This document shows, in pieces, positions 19,616 through 27,943 of a stretch of DNA of 64,000 bases. The DNA lies in NCBI RefSeq assembly GCF_030418165.1, contig NZ_JAUHTQ010000014.1, positions 37,080 through 101,079 of the forward strand. Reading direction: 5' to 3'. The notes under the pieces were generated by a model, which saw only the letters and a program-made list of their open reading frames with translations, made no database searches and was not told the DNA's origin. Every line of letters starts with the position of its first letter. The first letter of the stretch is position 1. Position numbers and translations under genes: made by a program. The stretch comes from Ureibacillus aquaedulcis. Lineage in GTDB: Bacteria; Bacillota; Bacilli; Bacillales_A; Planococcaceae.

Positions 19616-21331
19616 TTATACTAACAATCCACCGTTTTTCAGATATTTATCGATACCCTCTGCGGCACGGTAGGATAGTGCCCCCAAAGTACCTGTCGGA
19701 TTATAACCAGAGTTATGCGGGAATGCACTTGCACCAGGAACGAATACATTTTCGAAATCCCACATTTGCATATAGTTATTAACAGCACTTGTTTCCCGAT
19801 CGGCCCCCATAATGACGCCACCTGTGTTGTGTGTCGATTGGTAAGGAACAATATCGTATGTTGGTTGATCTCTTGTTGTATAAGTTTCAGTTGCCCCCAT
19901 CTCTTTTACGATTTTCTCTGTTTGGTCCCCGATAAATTTCGCCATTTCACGATCATGTTCCTCATAATCAAACGTCATGCGAAGTAGAGGATTCCCATAC
20001 GCATCTTTATACGTTGGATCCAGGTCGAGATAGTGATACCTGTGAGGCATGATGGCACCTTGAGCATCGAGAGCAATTTGACGGCTGGAATATTTGATGG
20101 ATTCTTGTTTAAACTGTTTGCCCCAGTTTTTAGTTTCTTCTTTAGTAGGGTTAAATCCGATAGGTGCTTTTCCTGTTTGCAATAATGCAATGTTGCCGCC
20201 ATGGATAAAGTTCAAGTTCGTATGGTCAAAGTTATCTCCGTTAAAATCATCAATACACATTCCTAACGAACCCGCACCAGCGTATAGATTAAATTGTTTA
20301 TCATCGAATAATCCAATAGTTTCTCCACAGTTATTTTGGTAGGCATAGTTCTTGCCAATTACACCCTTACCTGTTTTTGAATCATAAGGAGTTCCCATGT
20401 TTGATAATAAAAGCAAGCGCGTGTTGTTTAGCACGAAACTTGTCACCCCTACTACTTCGGCAGGTTGAATGAATTCTTCTCCTGTTTGGGTATCTATGAA
20501 ACGAACGCCAGTTGCTTTATTGCCTTGGTGCAGAATTTCCACAACATTTGAATGCGTACGCAAATCAAAATTCCCTGTTTTTTCTGCTACTGGAACCACC
20601 GTTACAACTGGATCCGCTTTCGCTCCATATTCACAGCCAAATCGCGAGCAAAAGCCACAGTATTGACATGCTGCACGACTAATACCGTCCGGATTGGTAT
20701 AAGTTTCGGAAAGATTGGCTGAAGGTACCGAAAATGGGTGCAAGCCCAAATTGGTTGTCGCCTCTTTAAATAATTTCAAGACAGGCGAAACTTTCATCGG
20801 CCCTGTTGGATAAGGGTTCGATCTAGCTCCACCAAGTGGATTTTCTTCTCCGGAAATACCGGCCATTTTTTCAAATGCATCGTAGTACGGTTCTAGTTCA
20901 TCATAAGTAATTCCCCAGTCCTGAATTGTATAGATCGGATCAATTTTGTTTTTGCCATACTTCTCTTCAGTCAACGTTTTTATTTGGAAATCGTAAGGCA
21001 AGTATCTAAAATTTTGTCCACTCCAGTGACTTCCAGAACCTCCTACACCCTCCCCGATTACAAAAGAGCCATGTTGACGCATTGGTAGAGCACGCATTTT
21101 CTCGTTATTTCTAAAGGTTATCGTTTCTCTTGACAAGTCCTGCATCATTTCATGGCGTTTTGAGTAGCGCAATTCATCATGTACCATTAAATAATCATCG
21201 AGTTTTCTACCTTTTCCTCGTTCAAGACCAACAACTTTGTATCCTTTTTTGGATAGTTCAGCCGCCAAAATACCGCCTGTCCACCCTACACCTATTAATA
21301 CAACATCTGTTTTCGGTAATGTAGTTACCAT
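19616..21331 (-). CDS. GMC-family FAD dehydrogenase, large subunit
   Basis: 571 residues. The FAD dinucleotide motif is IGVGWTGGILAAEL near residues 13-26, then GVGGSGSHWSGQNFRY. The C-terminal catalytic region is SAFPHNSGYNPTGTLGALSYRAA. It most resembles the flavoprotein of gluconate/sorbosone-type periplasmic dehydrogenases. Four cysteines (222, 225, 228, 233 in CQYCGFCSRFGC) form a cluster like that of Fe-S-containing FAD-glucose dehydrogenase. It has no signal peptide of its own and lies downstream of a Tat-signal small subunit, so it is probably co-exported. Substrate unknown. GGAGAG precedes the ATG. Confidence 0.85.
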   Translation of the reverse strand: MVTTLPKTDVVLIGVGWTGGILAAELSKKGYKVVGLERGKGRKLDDYLMVHDELRYSKRHEMMQDLSRETITFRNNEKMRALPMRQHGSFVIGEGVGGSGSHWSGQNFRYLPYDFQIKTLTEEKYGKNKIDPIYTIQDWGITYDELEPYYDAFEKMAGISGEENPLGGARSNPYPTGPMKVSPVLKLFKEATTNLGLHPFSVPSANLSETYTNPDGISRAACQYCGFCSRFGCEYGAKADPVVTVVPVAEKTGNFDLRTHSNVVEILHQGNKATGVRFIDTQTGEEFIQPAEVVGVTSFVLNNTRLLLLSNMGTPYDSKTGKGVIGKNYAYQNNCGETIGLFDDKQFNLYAGAGSLGMCIDDFNGDNFDHTNLNFIHGGNIALLQTGKAPIGFNPTKEETKNWGKQFKQESIKYSSRQIALDAQGAIMPHRYHYLDLDPTYKDAYGNPLLRMTFDYEEHDREMAKFIGDQTEKIVKEMGATETYTTRDQPTYDIVPYQSTHNTGGVIMGADRETSAVNNYMQMWDFENVFVPGASAFPHNSGYNPTGTLGALSYRAAEGIDKYLKNGGLLV

Positions 21332-21415
21332 CGTATCTCTCCAATCAATTTCATCTCTATATCAATCGAGTTCGTTTTAATATCTTGATCACGGTCGAGT
21401 GTGTTTATTATAAAA

Positions 21416-22198
21416 TTAGTGATTATGCTGCGATGATAAAGATTTTGGCTCTATCTCTTCATATTCATCTTGGTCAATAAGGTTGAAGTAGCTCATTTGA
21501 TGTCCCGGGAAGTTTCTCATCTTCCAACCTTCCATGTTTGCATTTCCGCCATATAGTGGATCTGCATAGACCCCTTCAATTGTTGTTGAACGCAGTAAAC
21601 TAAAGAAAAAGTCTGAGGATACACCTTTCATTTCAACGTTTCCATCATCAAAATCAGTTAGAACTTGATCCTGCTGTTCTTCCGTCAGTTCGATAAAAGA
21701 TTTATCGAAGGTTGCTATACTATGACTTTCAATTGCCTCCAAGCCTATTGCAAAAATCTCCTGCCTGTTTAATCTGCCTTGATATCCCTGTGTTTTTTCT
21801 CCTGGATAGTAAGGACCAGAAGTATATTCCTTGGCCCCTATGCCCCATCCGCTTGCTAATTGATGATCTATAAAATAAGCAACCAGTAATTCCTGCGCAC
21901 CTGGTCCAAGTTCATCTGCTGGGAAGATTCTTTCTACCGCAGCATTTGCTATATCAAATTGATCTGGTGTGAAGAACATTAAAGCTCGATTGGCATTGTC
22001 AGTTGCAGGTGCCGCTGCTTGTTGTTCTTCTTTAACGGTAGTTGTTTGAGTCGCTGTATCTTTCCCGAACAAGCTTCCAAGAGCACCACCGACAACAAGT
22101 CCCCCAACAGTTAACCCCGAGTTTTTAAGGAATTGACGCCTTGATGAACGCTTTTCTGGTGTTGGCTCTTTTTTACCGTTTTTATCTTGTTCTGACAT
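21416..22198 (-). CDS. Gluconate 2-dehydrogenase subunit 3-like protein with Tat signal
   Basis: 260 residues. A perfect twin-arginine motif SRRQFLK at 19-25 precedes a Gly/Val-rich hydrophobic stretch, then a linker and the subunit-3 domain (FFTPDQFDIANAAVERIFPADE, YSGPYYPG-like segments). In the family it is the small subunit that carries the flavoprotein through the Tat pore. It sits directly upstream of the GMC gene, 84 bp apart. The start is ATG 22198 with GGGAGG 7 bases upstream; the longer reading frame lacks a site. tatA-tatC occur at 55.5-56.6 kb. Confidence 0.85.
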   Translation of the reverse strand: MSEQDKNGKKEPTPEKRSSRRQFLKNSGLTVGGLVVGGALGSLFGKDTATQTTTVKEEQQAAAPATDNANRALMFFTPDQFDIANAAVERIFPADELGPGAQELLVAYFIDHQLASGWGIGAKEYTSGPYYPGEKTQGYQGRLNRQEIFAIGLEAIESHSIATFDKSFIELTEEQQDQVLTDFDDGNVEMKGVSSDFFFSLLRSTTIEGVYADPLYGGNANMEGWKMRNFPGHQMSYFNLIDQDEYEEIEPKSLSSQHNH

Positions 22199-22398
22199 AA
22201 TGAAACCTCCCGATAATAATGTTATGTTGGTGATAAAATTTAATGGCAAATTTGGATAATACTATATATCCTCTATTACCAAACCTTTATTTTTGAAGTA
22301 TAGTCATTAATTAGTAATAGAAAATTAAGATACATAAGAATACGTCCATTTCAGTAATTTATATACATTGTTTCAAAAAATTATTTCACTAATAATTT

Positions 22399-22432
22399 CA
22401 AAAAAAACCGATCTCCATTGAGACCGGTTTTT
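22399..22432 (-). terminator. Rho-independent terminator of lipoprotein gene
   Basis: AAACCGATCTC and GAGACCGGTTT pair at 10 of 11 positions around CATT. On the minus strand the stem is followed by seven T. Confidence 0.85.
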
Positions 22433-22440
22433 AAACATTA

Positions 22441-22875
22441 TTATCTATTATCAGCTGCACTGTCAGTTTCTTCACTTTCAGTCGTGTCTTGTTCATTATT
22501 ATTTCCTTGATCAAAGACACCATCGCCTTCTTCTACATAAGGTTCTTCATTAGTATTGCCGTCATTGTTATTTCCATTATTTCCATTATTGCCAGTAGTG
22601 TCGTTATCGCCGTTGGTTCCATTAGCACCGTTAGTGCCGTTAGTACCAGTGTTCCCATTATTCTGTTGGGCATCGGAAGGTTCATTCTCTAATTGTGTAT
22701 CCGTGTTTGAATCCTCAAGATCTTCTTTTTGCATATCCCCAAGCTCTTCTTCAATAACATCCGTTGTTTCGTTTATATTATCGCTGGTTTCATTATCTAT
22801 AGCACCCTCTGAATTACATCCAACCAAAAGAAATGCAAGCAGCAATATGGTTGATAAATAATATAATTTGCTCAC
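22441..22875 (-). CDS. Acidic low-complexity lipoprotein
   Basis: 144 residues. A lipoprotein signal peptide ends in LLVGC, so Cys20 is probably diacylated. The rest is Asp/Glu/Asn/Thr-rich, with a central NGTNG-like run (residues ~70-110) of Gly-Asn/Thr triplets and no recognisable fold. It is a disordered surface lipoprotein of unknown role. GTG 22875 is chosen because GGAGG lies 8 bases upstream; the longer frame starts inside that site. It is monocistronic. Confidence 0.8.
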   Translation of the reverse strand: MSKLYYLSTILLLAFLLVGCNSEGAIDNETSDNINETTDVIEEELGDMQKEDLEDSNTDTQLENEPSDAQQNNGNTGTNGTNGANGTNGDNDTTGNNGNNGNNNDGNTNEEPYVEEGDGVFDQGNNNEQDTTESEETDSAADNR

Positions 22876-23149
22876 TGATAAAACCTCCAATAAATTATTA
22901 TGAGTTTAGATTGTGAGGTTTCAGGAAGATTATACAAACAATTTGCTTACTCCGAATTTTCATGTTGATTTTAGCAAAGGAAAGTTAATCCAATAATCCT
23001 TCCATGCGATTATTTATGTTCATTAAGGGTAGATAGATTAGTAGTAAATAACTTACTTGTAAAAGAAAAAATTACTGGTAAGTCAATAATTTTTTATTCC
23101 AAATAAAAGTTTAAAATTCATAAAGCATTATCAAGAGGAGTATGGGATT

Positions 23150-24382
23150 ATGCAAAAGTTTTTATTAACCTTATTTGTGTTAACTATGTGGTTTTTCTTT
23201 CCTGCAAATTCTATTGAAGCTAACACGGAGACATATACTATTTCACCAGATAGCGAAACATATAACAGGAATTTCATGAATCAATCAAGTTACAATAAGT
23301 ATTCGAAACATTATTTTTTAATTCGTTCCTATCTTGAGCAGCTTGAAGAATCAGGAGGCGGGACACTCGTATTGGAAAAGGGAACTTATACGGTTTCAAA
23401 CGTATTGTTCGTCCCTTCAGATGTAACGATTAAACTTGAAGATGGGGCAAAAATTGTAAATGGAGATGAAACGGGTACTAAAAATGATGCTAATAAATCC
23501 ATTTTCCAATTTATCCGTCCTTCTCTCGCGAAAAAAGAACATGTCCATGGCAAATATGAAGGCGAGAAAAACATCTCCATCATTGGCACCGGGACAGCAA
23601 CGATTGACTTGAATTTTGAAAAGGATGGGATTGGTATTATTGCCGGCCATAATAAAAACATCAGAATCGAAAATATAAATTTTATTAATATGTATTCCGG
23701 CCATTTCATTGAGGTTGATGCAACAGAAAATGCTATTATCTCCAATAATAAATTCAAGAATTCAAAACCTTCCCCGACCTTAATAAAAGAAGCGATTAAT
23801 ATCGATACTCCCGACAAGCTGACGAATGGCTGGAGCTCTAAATGGAGCAAGTTCGATAAAACACCCAACCACAATGTAACAATAGAAAACAATGTTTTCT
23901 ACGATCTGGACCGTGCAATCGGCACCCATAAATATTCTGGCGGGAAATATCACGACCACATCATAATCAGAAATAATAAAATAGAGAAAATGCGTGAGGA
24001 TGCAATTCGTGTATTGAACTGGAGTAATGCTACTATAGAAAATAATCTATTTAAAAATGTTGCTCCCGGTAAATACAACGCGAACAGCGGTATACTGGCA
24101 AGTGGTGCCATCAACCCGACTTTCCGCAATAATATTTTTGAAGATATACCACGTGCAATGCAATTCGTCGCTTGGAAAAACAGTGATTCAGGTTCTGAAT
24201 ATGATGTAACGTACAATGAATTAAGCGAAGAAAATAAAAAAGCACTTACCACAAATGGCATTTTTCATTATGTTGAGGATTTCATCCGCATCAATCCTCA
24301 TTCTATGCTAGTTGATAAAGGAGAAACCGAATTCATACCCGTGCAAACAACATATTCCAGTTTTATCAAAAGAGGACTCTAA
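23150..24382 (+). CDS. Secreted right-handed beta-helix protein
   Basis: 410 residues. A signal peptide (FLLTLFVLTMWFFFPANS) precedes a parallel beta-helix domain. Successive coils repeat an Ile/Val-x-Asn-N pattern (IRIENINFINMYSG, AIISNNKFKNS, VTIENNVFYDL, IIIRNNKIEKM, ATIENNLFKNV, PTFRNNIFEDI). Such proteins are usually polysaccharide lyases, hydrolases or epimerases. No catalytic triad is obvious by eye, so the substrate is unassigned. The start is ATG after GAGGAG. A terminator shared with the next gene follows closely. Confidence 0.8.
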   Translation: MQKFLLTLFVLTMWFFFPANSIEANTETYTISPDSETYNRNFMNQSSYNKYSKHYFLIRSYLEQLEESGGGTLVLEKGTYTVSNVLFVPSDVTIKLEDGAKIVNGDETGTKNDANKSIFQFIRPSLAKKEHVHGKYEGEKNISIIGTGTATIDLNFEKDGIGIIAGHNKNIRIENINFINMYSGHFIEVDATENAIISNNKFKNSKPSPTLIKEAINIDTPDKLTNGWSSKWSKFDKTPNHNVTIENNVFYDLDRAIGTHKYSGGKYHDHIIIRNNKIEKMREDAIRVLNWSNATIENNLFKNVAPGKYNANSGILASGAINPTFRNNIFEDIPRAMQFVAWKNSDSGSEYDVTYNELSEENKKALTTNGIFHYVEDFIRINPHSMLVDKGETEFIPVQTTYSSFIKRGL

Positions 24383-24404
24383 TTATTCAAAGATTAGCCT
24401 TAAA

Positions 24405-24440
24405 CAAAAACAGCCTTGCAAAAATAGCAAGGCTGTTATA
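24405..24440. terminator. Bidirectional terminator
   Basis: AACAGCCTTGC pairs exactly with GCAAGGCTGTT. It lies between convergent genes. Confidence 0.9.
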
Positions 24441-24445
24441 ATAAA

Positions 24446-25900
24446 TTACATTTGATGCTCTACTTTAACACGTTTAACAAACAATGAAATGATGAAACCA
24501 ACAATCGCCATAATAATGCCGAAAATGAATGCATCCTGAACTCCTGCCGTAAATGCAAGCAAAGGATTTAGCGGATTGGCTGGGTCTTCCGGCGTGAATG
24601 ATTCTAGACCTGAAGACATGATAGAGATGGCAACAGCTGTCCCGATAGCTCCGGCAACCTGCTGCAACGTATTCATGATGGCCGTCCCATCAGGGTACAG
24701 CTCACGCGGCAGTTGATTCAGACCGTTTGTCTGTGCAGGCATCATGATCATGGAGACCCCGATCATTGTAATGATATGCAAAGCAATAACAAAAGCGGAA
24801 GTCGTCTCGATTGTTATCGTAGAGAATCCAAACATTGCTCCAAGCAAGATGACAATTCCAATTCTAACGAGCCATTTTGGGCCGTACTTGTCAAACAATC
24901 CACCCATAACCGGGGATAATATCCCATTGATGATCCCACCTGGCAAAAGTAGAAGCCCGGCAGCAAACGTAGTAAGTGCTAGTGAAGTTTGTAAGTAAAG
25001 CGGTAAAAGAATCATCGTTGACAACAATACCATCATACAAACAAGAACTAATAAAAGACCAACTGTAAACATTGGATACTTGAATGCTCTTAAATTCAGC
25101 ATAGGCTGCCGCATTTTCGTTTGTCGAATTGAAAACAATATTAAGGAAACCACACCGACGATAATGGCGATAATTACAGTTGGATTTCCCCAGCCGCCCC
25201 CTTCTCCCGCACTGCTGAATCCGAATACGATTCCTCCAAATCCAAGTGTAGATAATAGAATAGAAAGAAAATCGATTTTTGGCTTTGTTGGTGTTGCAAC
25301 ATTTTGCATAAAGAATGAACCGAAAATAAGGGCTCCGATTAATAGCGGTAGTGAAACCCAGAAAATCCAGTGCCAAGTTAGATTATTAATAATAATACCT
25401 GAAATAGTCGGACCGACAGCCGGTGCAAACATAATAACAAGTCCTATAATACCCATAATGCGACCGCGTTTATGAGGCGGGATAATCAATAGTATTGTAT
25501 TAAACATTAATGGCAGTAATAAGGCTGTTCCGACTGCCTGCACAATACGCGCAATCATCAATACCGAAAAAGTCGGCGCAATACCTGCTATTAACGTACC
25601 TATAATAGAAGCAATAAGTGATGTAATGAATAGCTGCCTTGTAGTAAACCATTGCATGATGAGTCCTGAAACAGGTACAAGAATACCTAATGTAAGAAGA
25701 TAGCCCGTGGTTAACCACTGTGCCGTTGTTTCATGTATACCAAAATCCTTTATAAGATTTGTTAATGCCATATTTAGGGCTGTTTCGCTAAACAGGCCTA
25801 TAAATCCAGCAACAACAAATGAAATGATGATTGGAACAACACGTAACTCACCAATATTAATTTCTACCGATTTCATTTGCTGTGTATTACTCATTTCCAT
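24446..25900 (-). CDS. DHA2-family drug exporter, second copy
   Basis: 484 residues with 14 predicted helices. Motifs are ETALNMALTNLIKDFGIHE in TM1, WLTTGYLLTLGILVPVSG, and ARIVQAVGTALLLPLMFN. It is clearly a paralogue of the exporter at 14936-16507 but lacks the long C-terminal tail. It is the second gene of a tetR-exporter operon: its ATG is three bases after the tetR stop, and its ribosome site GGAGAG is inside the last tetR codons. This architecture matches lmrA-lmrB of B. subtilis. Confidence 0.85.
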   Translation of the reverse strand: MEMSNTQQMKSVEINIGELRVVPIIISFVVAGFIGLFSETALNMALTNLIKDFGIHETTAQWLTTGYLLTLGILVPVSGLIMQWFTTRQLFITSLIASIIGTLIAGIAPTFSVLMIARIVQAVGTALLLPLMFNTILLIIPPHKRGRIMGIIGLVIMFAPAVGPTISGIIINNLTWHWIFWVSLPLLIGALIFGSFFMQNVATPTKPKIDFLSILLSTLGFGGIVFGFSSAGEGGGWGNPTVIIAIIVGVVSLILFSIRQTKMRQPMLNLRAFKYPMFTVGLLLVLVCMMVLLSTMILLPLYLQTSLALTTFAAGLLLLPGGIINGILSPVMGGLFDKYGPKWLVRIGIVILLGAMFGFSTITIETTSAFVIALHIITMIGVSMIMMPAQTNGLNQLPRELYPDGTAIMNTLQQVAGAIGTAVAISIMSSGLESFTPEDPANPLNPLLAFTAGVQDAFIFGIIMAIVGFIISLFVKRVKVEHQM

Positions 25901-25903
25901 TTT

Positions 25904-26497
25904 TTATTTCTCTCCTTGTGTCTCTTGATTTCTTTCTAACAGGAAGGATAACTGCTTTGCAATGCTGCGCAATGGATTTCCATCTTGATATGTGATGGAT
26001 AAAATGCATGCACCTTCGATCATCGCCGTTAAGGTTATCCCTAATTCTTCTGCCCGTTCTATTTCAAACCCGTACTGTATAAGGATTTGAGCATGCAGAG
26101 ACTGTAAATCCTTGAAAACCATTTCACATGAAGACCGGAGCTTTTCATGCGTAAATGCTGTTTCCGATGCAATTAACCCAATTGATAACCCGTCTATACA
26201 ACTTCTCTTATCAAATACAGCAGCTACATTATGGACATAATATTCGTATGCTTCTGCAGCTGAATTTTTACCAATTAAGTCATTTTCAGCTCCTTCCAAC
26301 ACAAGCTTTCTCATCATGGAGATGGCTTCTGTGGCAATTTCCTCTTTTCCATTGGGGAAATGATAATAAATCGAACCTTTGGGAGCTCCACTTTCTTCAA
26401 TGATTTGATTAAGCCCTGTTCCGTTATAACCTTGTCGTTGAAAAAGCCGTGTTGCAGTTTGTAAGATGACTTCCCTAGTATTATGTTTTTCCTTCAT
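25904..26497 (-). CDS. TetR-family repressor of exporter operon (LmrA/YxaF-like)
   Basis: 197 residues. The helix-turn-helix covers residues 8-50 (ATRLFQRQGYNGTGLNQII, then GAPKGSIYYHFPNGKEEIA), the pattern of the LmrA/YxaF subgroup. A Cys-containing ligand domain follows (RSCIDGLSIGLIAS). It is the first gene of the operon with the DHA2 exporter, so autorepression of both is expected. A candidate operator overlaps the promoter just upstream. Confidence 0.85.
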   Translation of the reverse strand: MKEKHNTREVILQTATRLFQRQGYNGTGLNQIIEESGAPKGSIYYHFPNGKEEIATEAISMMRKLVLEGAENDLIGKNSAAEAYEYYVHNVAAVFDKRSCIDGLSIGLIASETAFTHEKLRSSCEMVFKDLQSLHAQILIQYGFEIERAEELGITLTAMIEGACILSITYQDGNPLRSIAKQLSFLLERNQETQGEK

Positions 26498-26517
26498 CCA
26501 AAGCTCACCCCAAAAAA

Positions 26518-26546
26518 ATTATAGCAACCGGTCTAGAGTATGGTAA
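26518..26546 (-). promoter_or_regulatory. SigA promoter with likely TetR operator
   Basis: Minus-strand TTACCA, 17 bases, TATAAT. The spacer holds AGACCGGTTGCT, an imperfect palindrome around ACCGGT. It resembles from memory the LmrA/YxaF box, which also contains AGACC...GTCT. Confidence 0.5.
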
Positions 26547-26657
26547 CGAATATTTCTATATGAGTCAATAAGAATGACTTTAAATTTATATAACCTTTAC
26601 AATGGATTGTGCGCAACAACATTCAAACAAATTAGGAATAGATTAGGGTATTTATTA

Positions 26658-26681
26658 TGATCAGTCACCTGATCAGTCACC
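26658..26681. repeat. Perfect 12-bp tandem duplication
   Basis: TGATCAGTCACC occurs twice with no gap, directly next to copy A of the dispersed element. Confidence 0.9.
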
Positions 26682-26747
26682 TCCGCTTTACAAAATTAAA
26701 TGAAAAAGAAGCTCCCCAAAAGTTTTCACAACTAATGAGTTGCCTCC
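26681..26747. repeat. Dispersed ~67-bp element, copy A (degenerate)
   Basis: Shares with copies B (27816) and C (52045) the order CTCC, ACAAAA, AAAAAGAAGCT, then the 20-base core AAAAGTTTTCACAACTAATG, exact in all three. Its right arm GAGTTGCCTCC no longer pairs with the left arm. It lies just downstream of the YqcI/YcgG gene. Confidence 0.8.
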
Positions 26748-26783
26748 ATGGAATTTGTATGTTAGGCGATAAATAATTCTTGT

Positions 26784-27599
26784 TCATTTTTCTTGCTTCA
26801 AAAATTTCAGTAATCGATGATAAGGACATTTTGATAATGAAGTATCATCATCCCGCAAAAAATACTGTTTCCATTCAAAGTTATCTTTGGCACCGTAACT
26901 GTTCAAGTCTGGATGGACAGGGGCCGCATCGTAGTTGGCCAATCTTTCACGGACCCTGGCTTTAATGTTTCGGGCAAAACTCTCCTTCTTATTAAGTTCC
27001 TGCAGTACCCAACGTGGGGTAATGGCCAGCATCATTACATCAAAATGCCGACTTTGGCGGTTGATATGGGCAGGAGTTGCACAATACATAAAGTATTTTT
27101 CCCTATTGAAACAAAACTCCCACATTGGATTGTGAGGATCCAATGGCATATCAGCCGGCCATTCAACGGAGTCGATTGCCGCCAAGCCGCTAAGTTGTTT
27201 CCAAAATAACTGCTCGTAATCCTCAACTCTATAAGTATCCCTCATATCTATAGGTGTATGATAGAAGATAATTAGTGAGGTGTAGGAACCGAAATTTCTG
27301 GATTCACTTGTGAACTTGCTCAGTAGCCCTGCTAGCTCATATAACGTTTCAGTCTTCCGCGGGTCTCCAGTAAATCCATAACGTAATTGGTTCTTTGAAA
27401 AACCTATTGTTGCCGGGATACAGGGGAAAGGCTGGTTCTTATCACTCATTTTTGCAGAAAATCTCTCTAGTACCTCTCGTTCCCAATCGTTTAGCAATTC
27501 TCGATGTGAAGGGGCATCCGTAAATAATTCTCTCACGTTGTTCAACTCCAATTCTCCCATCAGTATATTCAGAGGCCTAAATAAATGAGAGATGTCCAT
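26784..27599 (-). CDS. YqcI/YcgG family protein (GntA-like heme N-hydroxylase family)
   Basis: About 271 residues of the PF08892 family. Family segments include PFPCIPATIGF, RYGFTGDPR, WEFCFN, ATPAHINRQSRHFDVMMLA and NFEWKQYFLRDDD. One member, GntA of guanitoxin biosynthesis, is a heme-dependent N-hydroxylase of a guanidine group; other members are uncharacterised. It is separated from the phosphonate operon by copy B of the repeat, a likely terminator, so membership in that pathway is unproven. The start is unclear: ATG 27599 or TTG 27605, both with a distant AGAGGA. Confidence 0.75.
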   Translation of the reverse strand: MDISHLFRPLNILMGELELNNVRELFTDAPSHRELLNDWEREVLERFSAKMSDKNQPFPCIPATIGFSKNQLRYGFTGDPRKTETLYELAGLLSKFTSESRNFGSYTSLIIFYHTPIDMRDTYRVEDYEQLFWKQLSGLAAIDSVEWPADMPLDPHNPMWEFCFNREKYFMYCATPAHINRQSRHFDVMMLAITPRWVLQELNKKESFARNIKARVRERLANYDAAPVHPDLNSYGAKDNFEWKQYFLRDDDTSLSKCPYHRLLKFLKQEK

Positions 27600-27815
27600 G
27601 CTCAAATGAGCAGCAGTCCTCTTTTAATGGTGAAAAGTCCTTTTGATCAAACTGAATACAGGATGGAGTTATAGCTGCTGGCACACCTTTCCTACAACCG
27701 AAGCCATGAATAACGGCTTTATGGATTTCGCAAACGGTTCTGTTTCGCAAAACCTTGCTGTAAGGCAATTATGTATAGATTGGTTTATTCAGATTTAGAT
27801 CACCAGGTTGTCTAT

Positions 27816-27887
27816 TTCCATGTAACAAAAGTATTAAAAAAAGAAGCTCTCAAAAGTTTTCACAACTAATGGGAAGCTTCTTTATAT
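27816..27887. repeat. Dispersed ~67-bp element, copy B (terminator-like)
   Basis: AAGAAGCTCTC and GGAAGCTTCTT arms flank the invariant core AAAAGTTTTCACAACTAATG. A and T runs lie outside both arms, so it may stop transcription in either direction. It sits at the end of the phosphonate/ATP-grasp operon. Confidence 0.8.
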
Positions 27888-27943
27888 TTAAGTCAGAATG
27901 TAGAAAAAGGCTAAACCATCCATCCCGTAGCAATAGGTTCATC

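Noticed and set aside
22556..22861. Plus-strand open frame opposite the lipoprotein
   Set aside because: Pro/Leu/Val repeats mirror the NGTNG coding tract on the other strand.
24891..25376. Long second minus-strand frame inside the DHA2 exporter gene
   Set aside because: It overlaps a clear transporter gene, is rich in Tyr/Cys/Asn, and has no ribosome site: a shadow frame.
27577..27768. 63-codon minus-strand open frame overlapping the YqcI/YcgG start
   Set aside because: TTG start with no ribosome site and no recognisable motif. It may be an old N-terminal extension, but nothing supports that.
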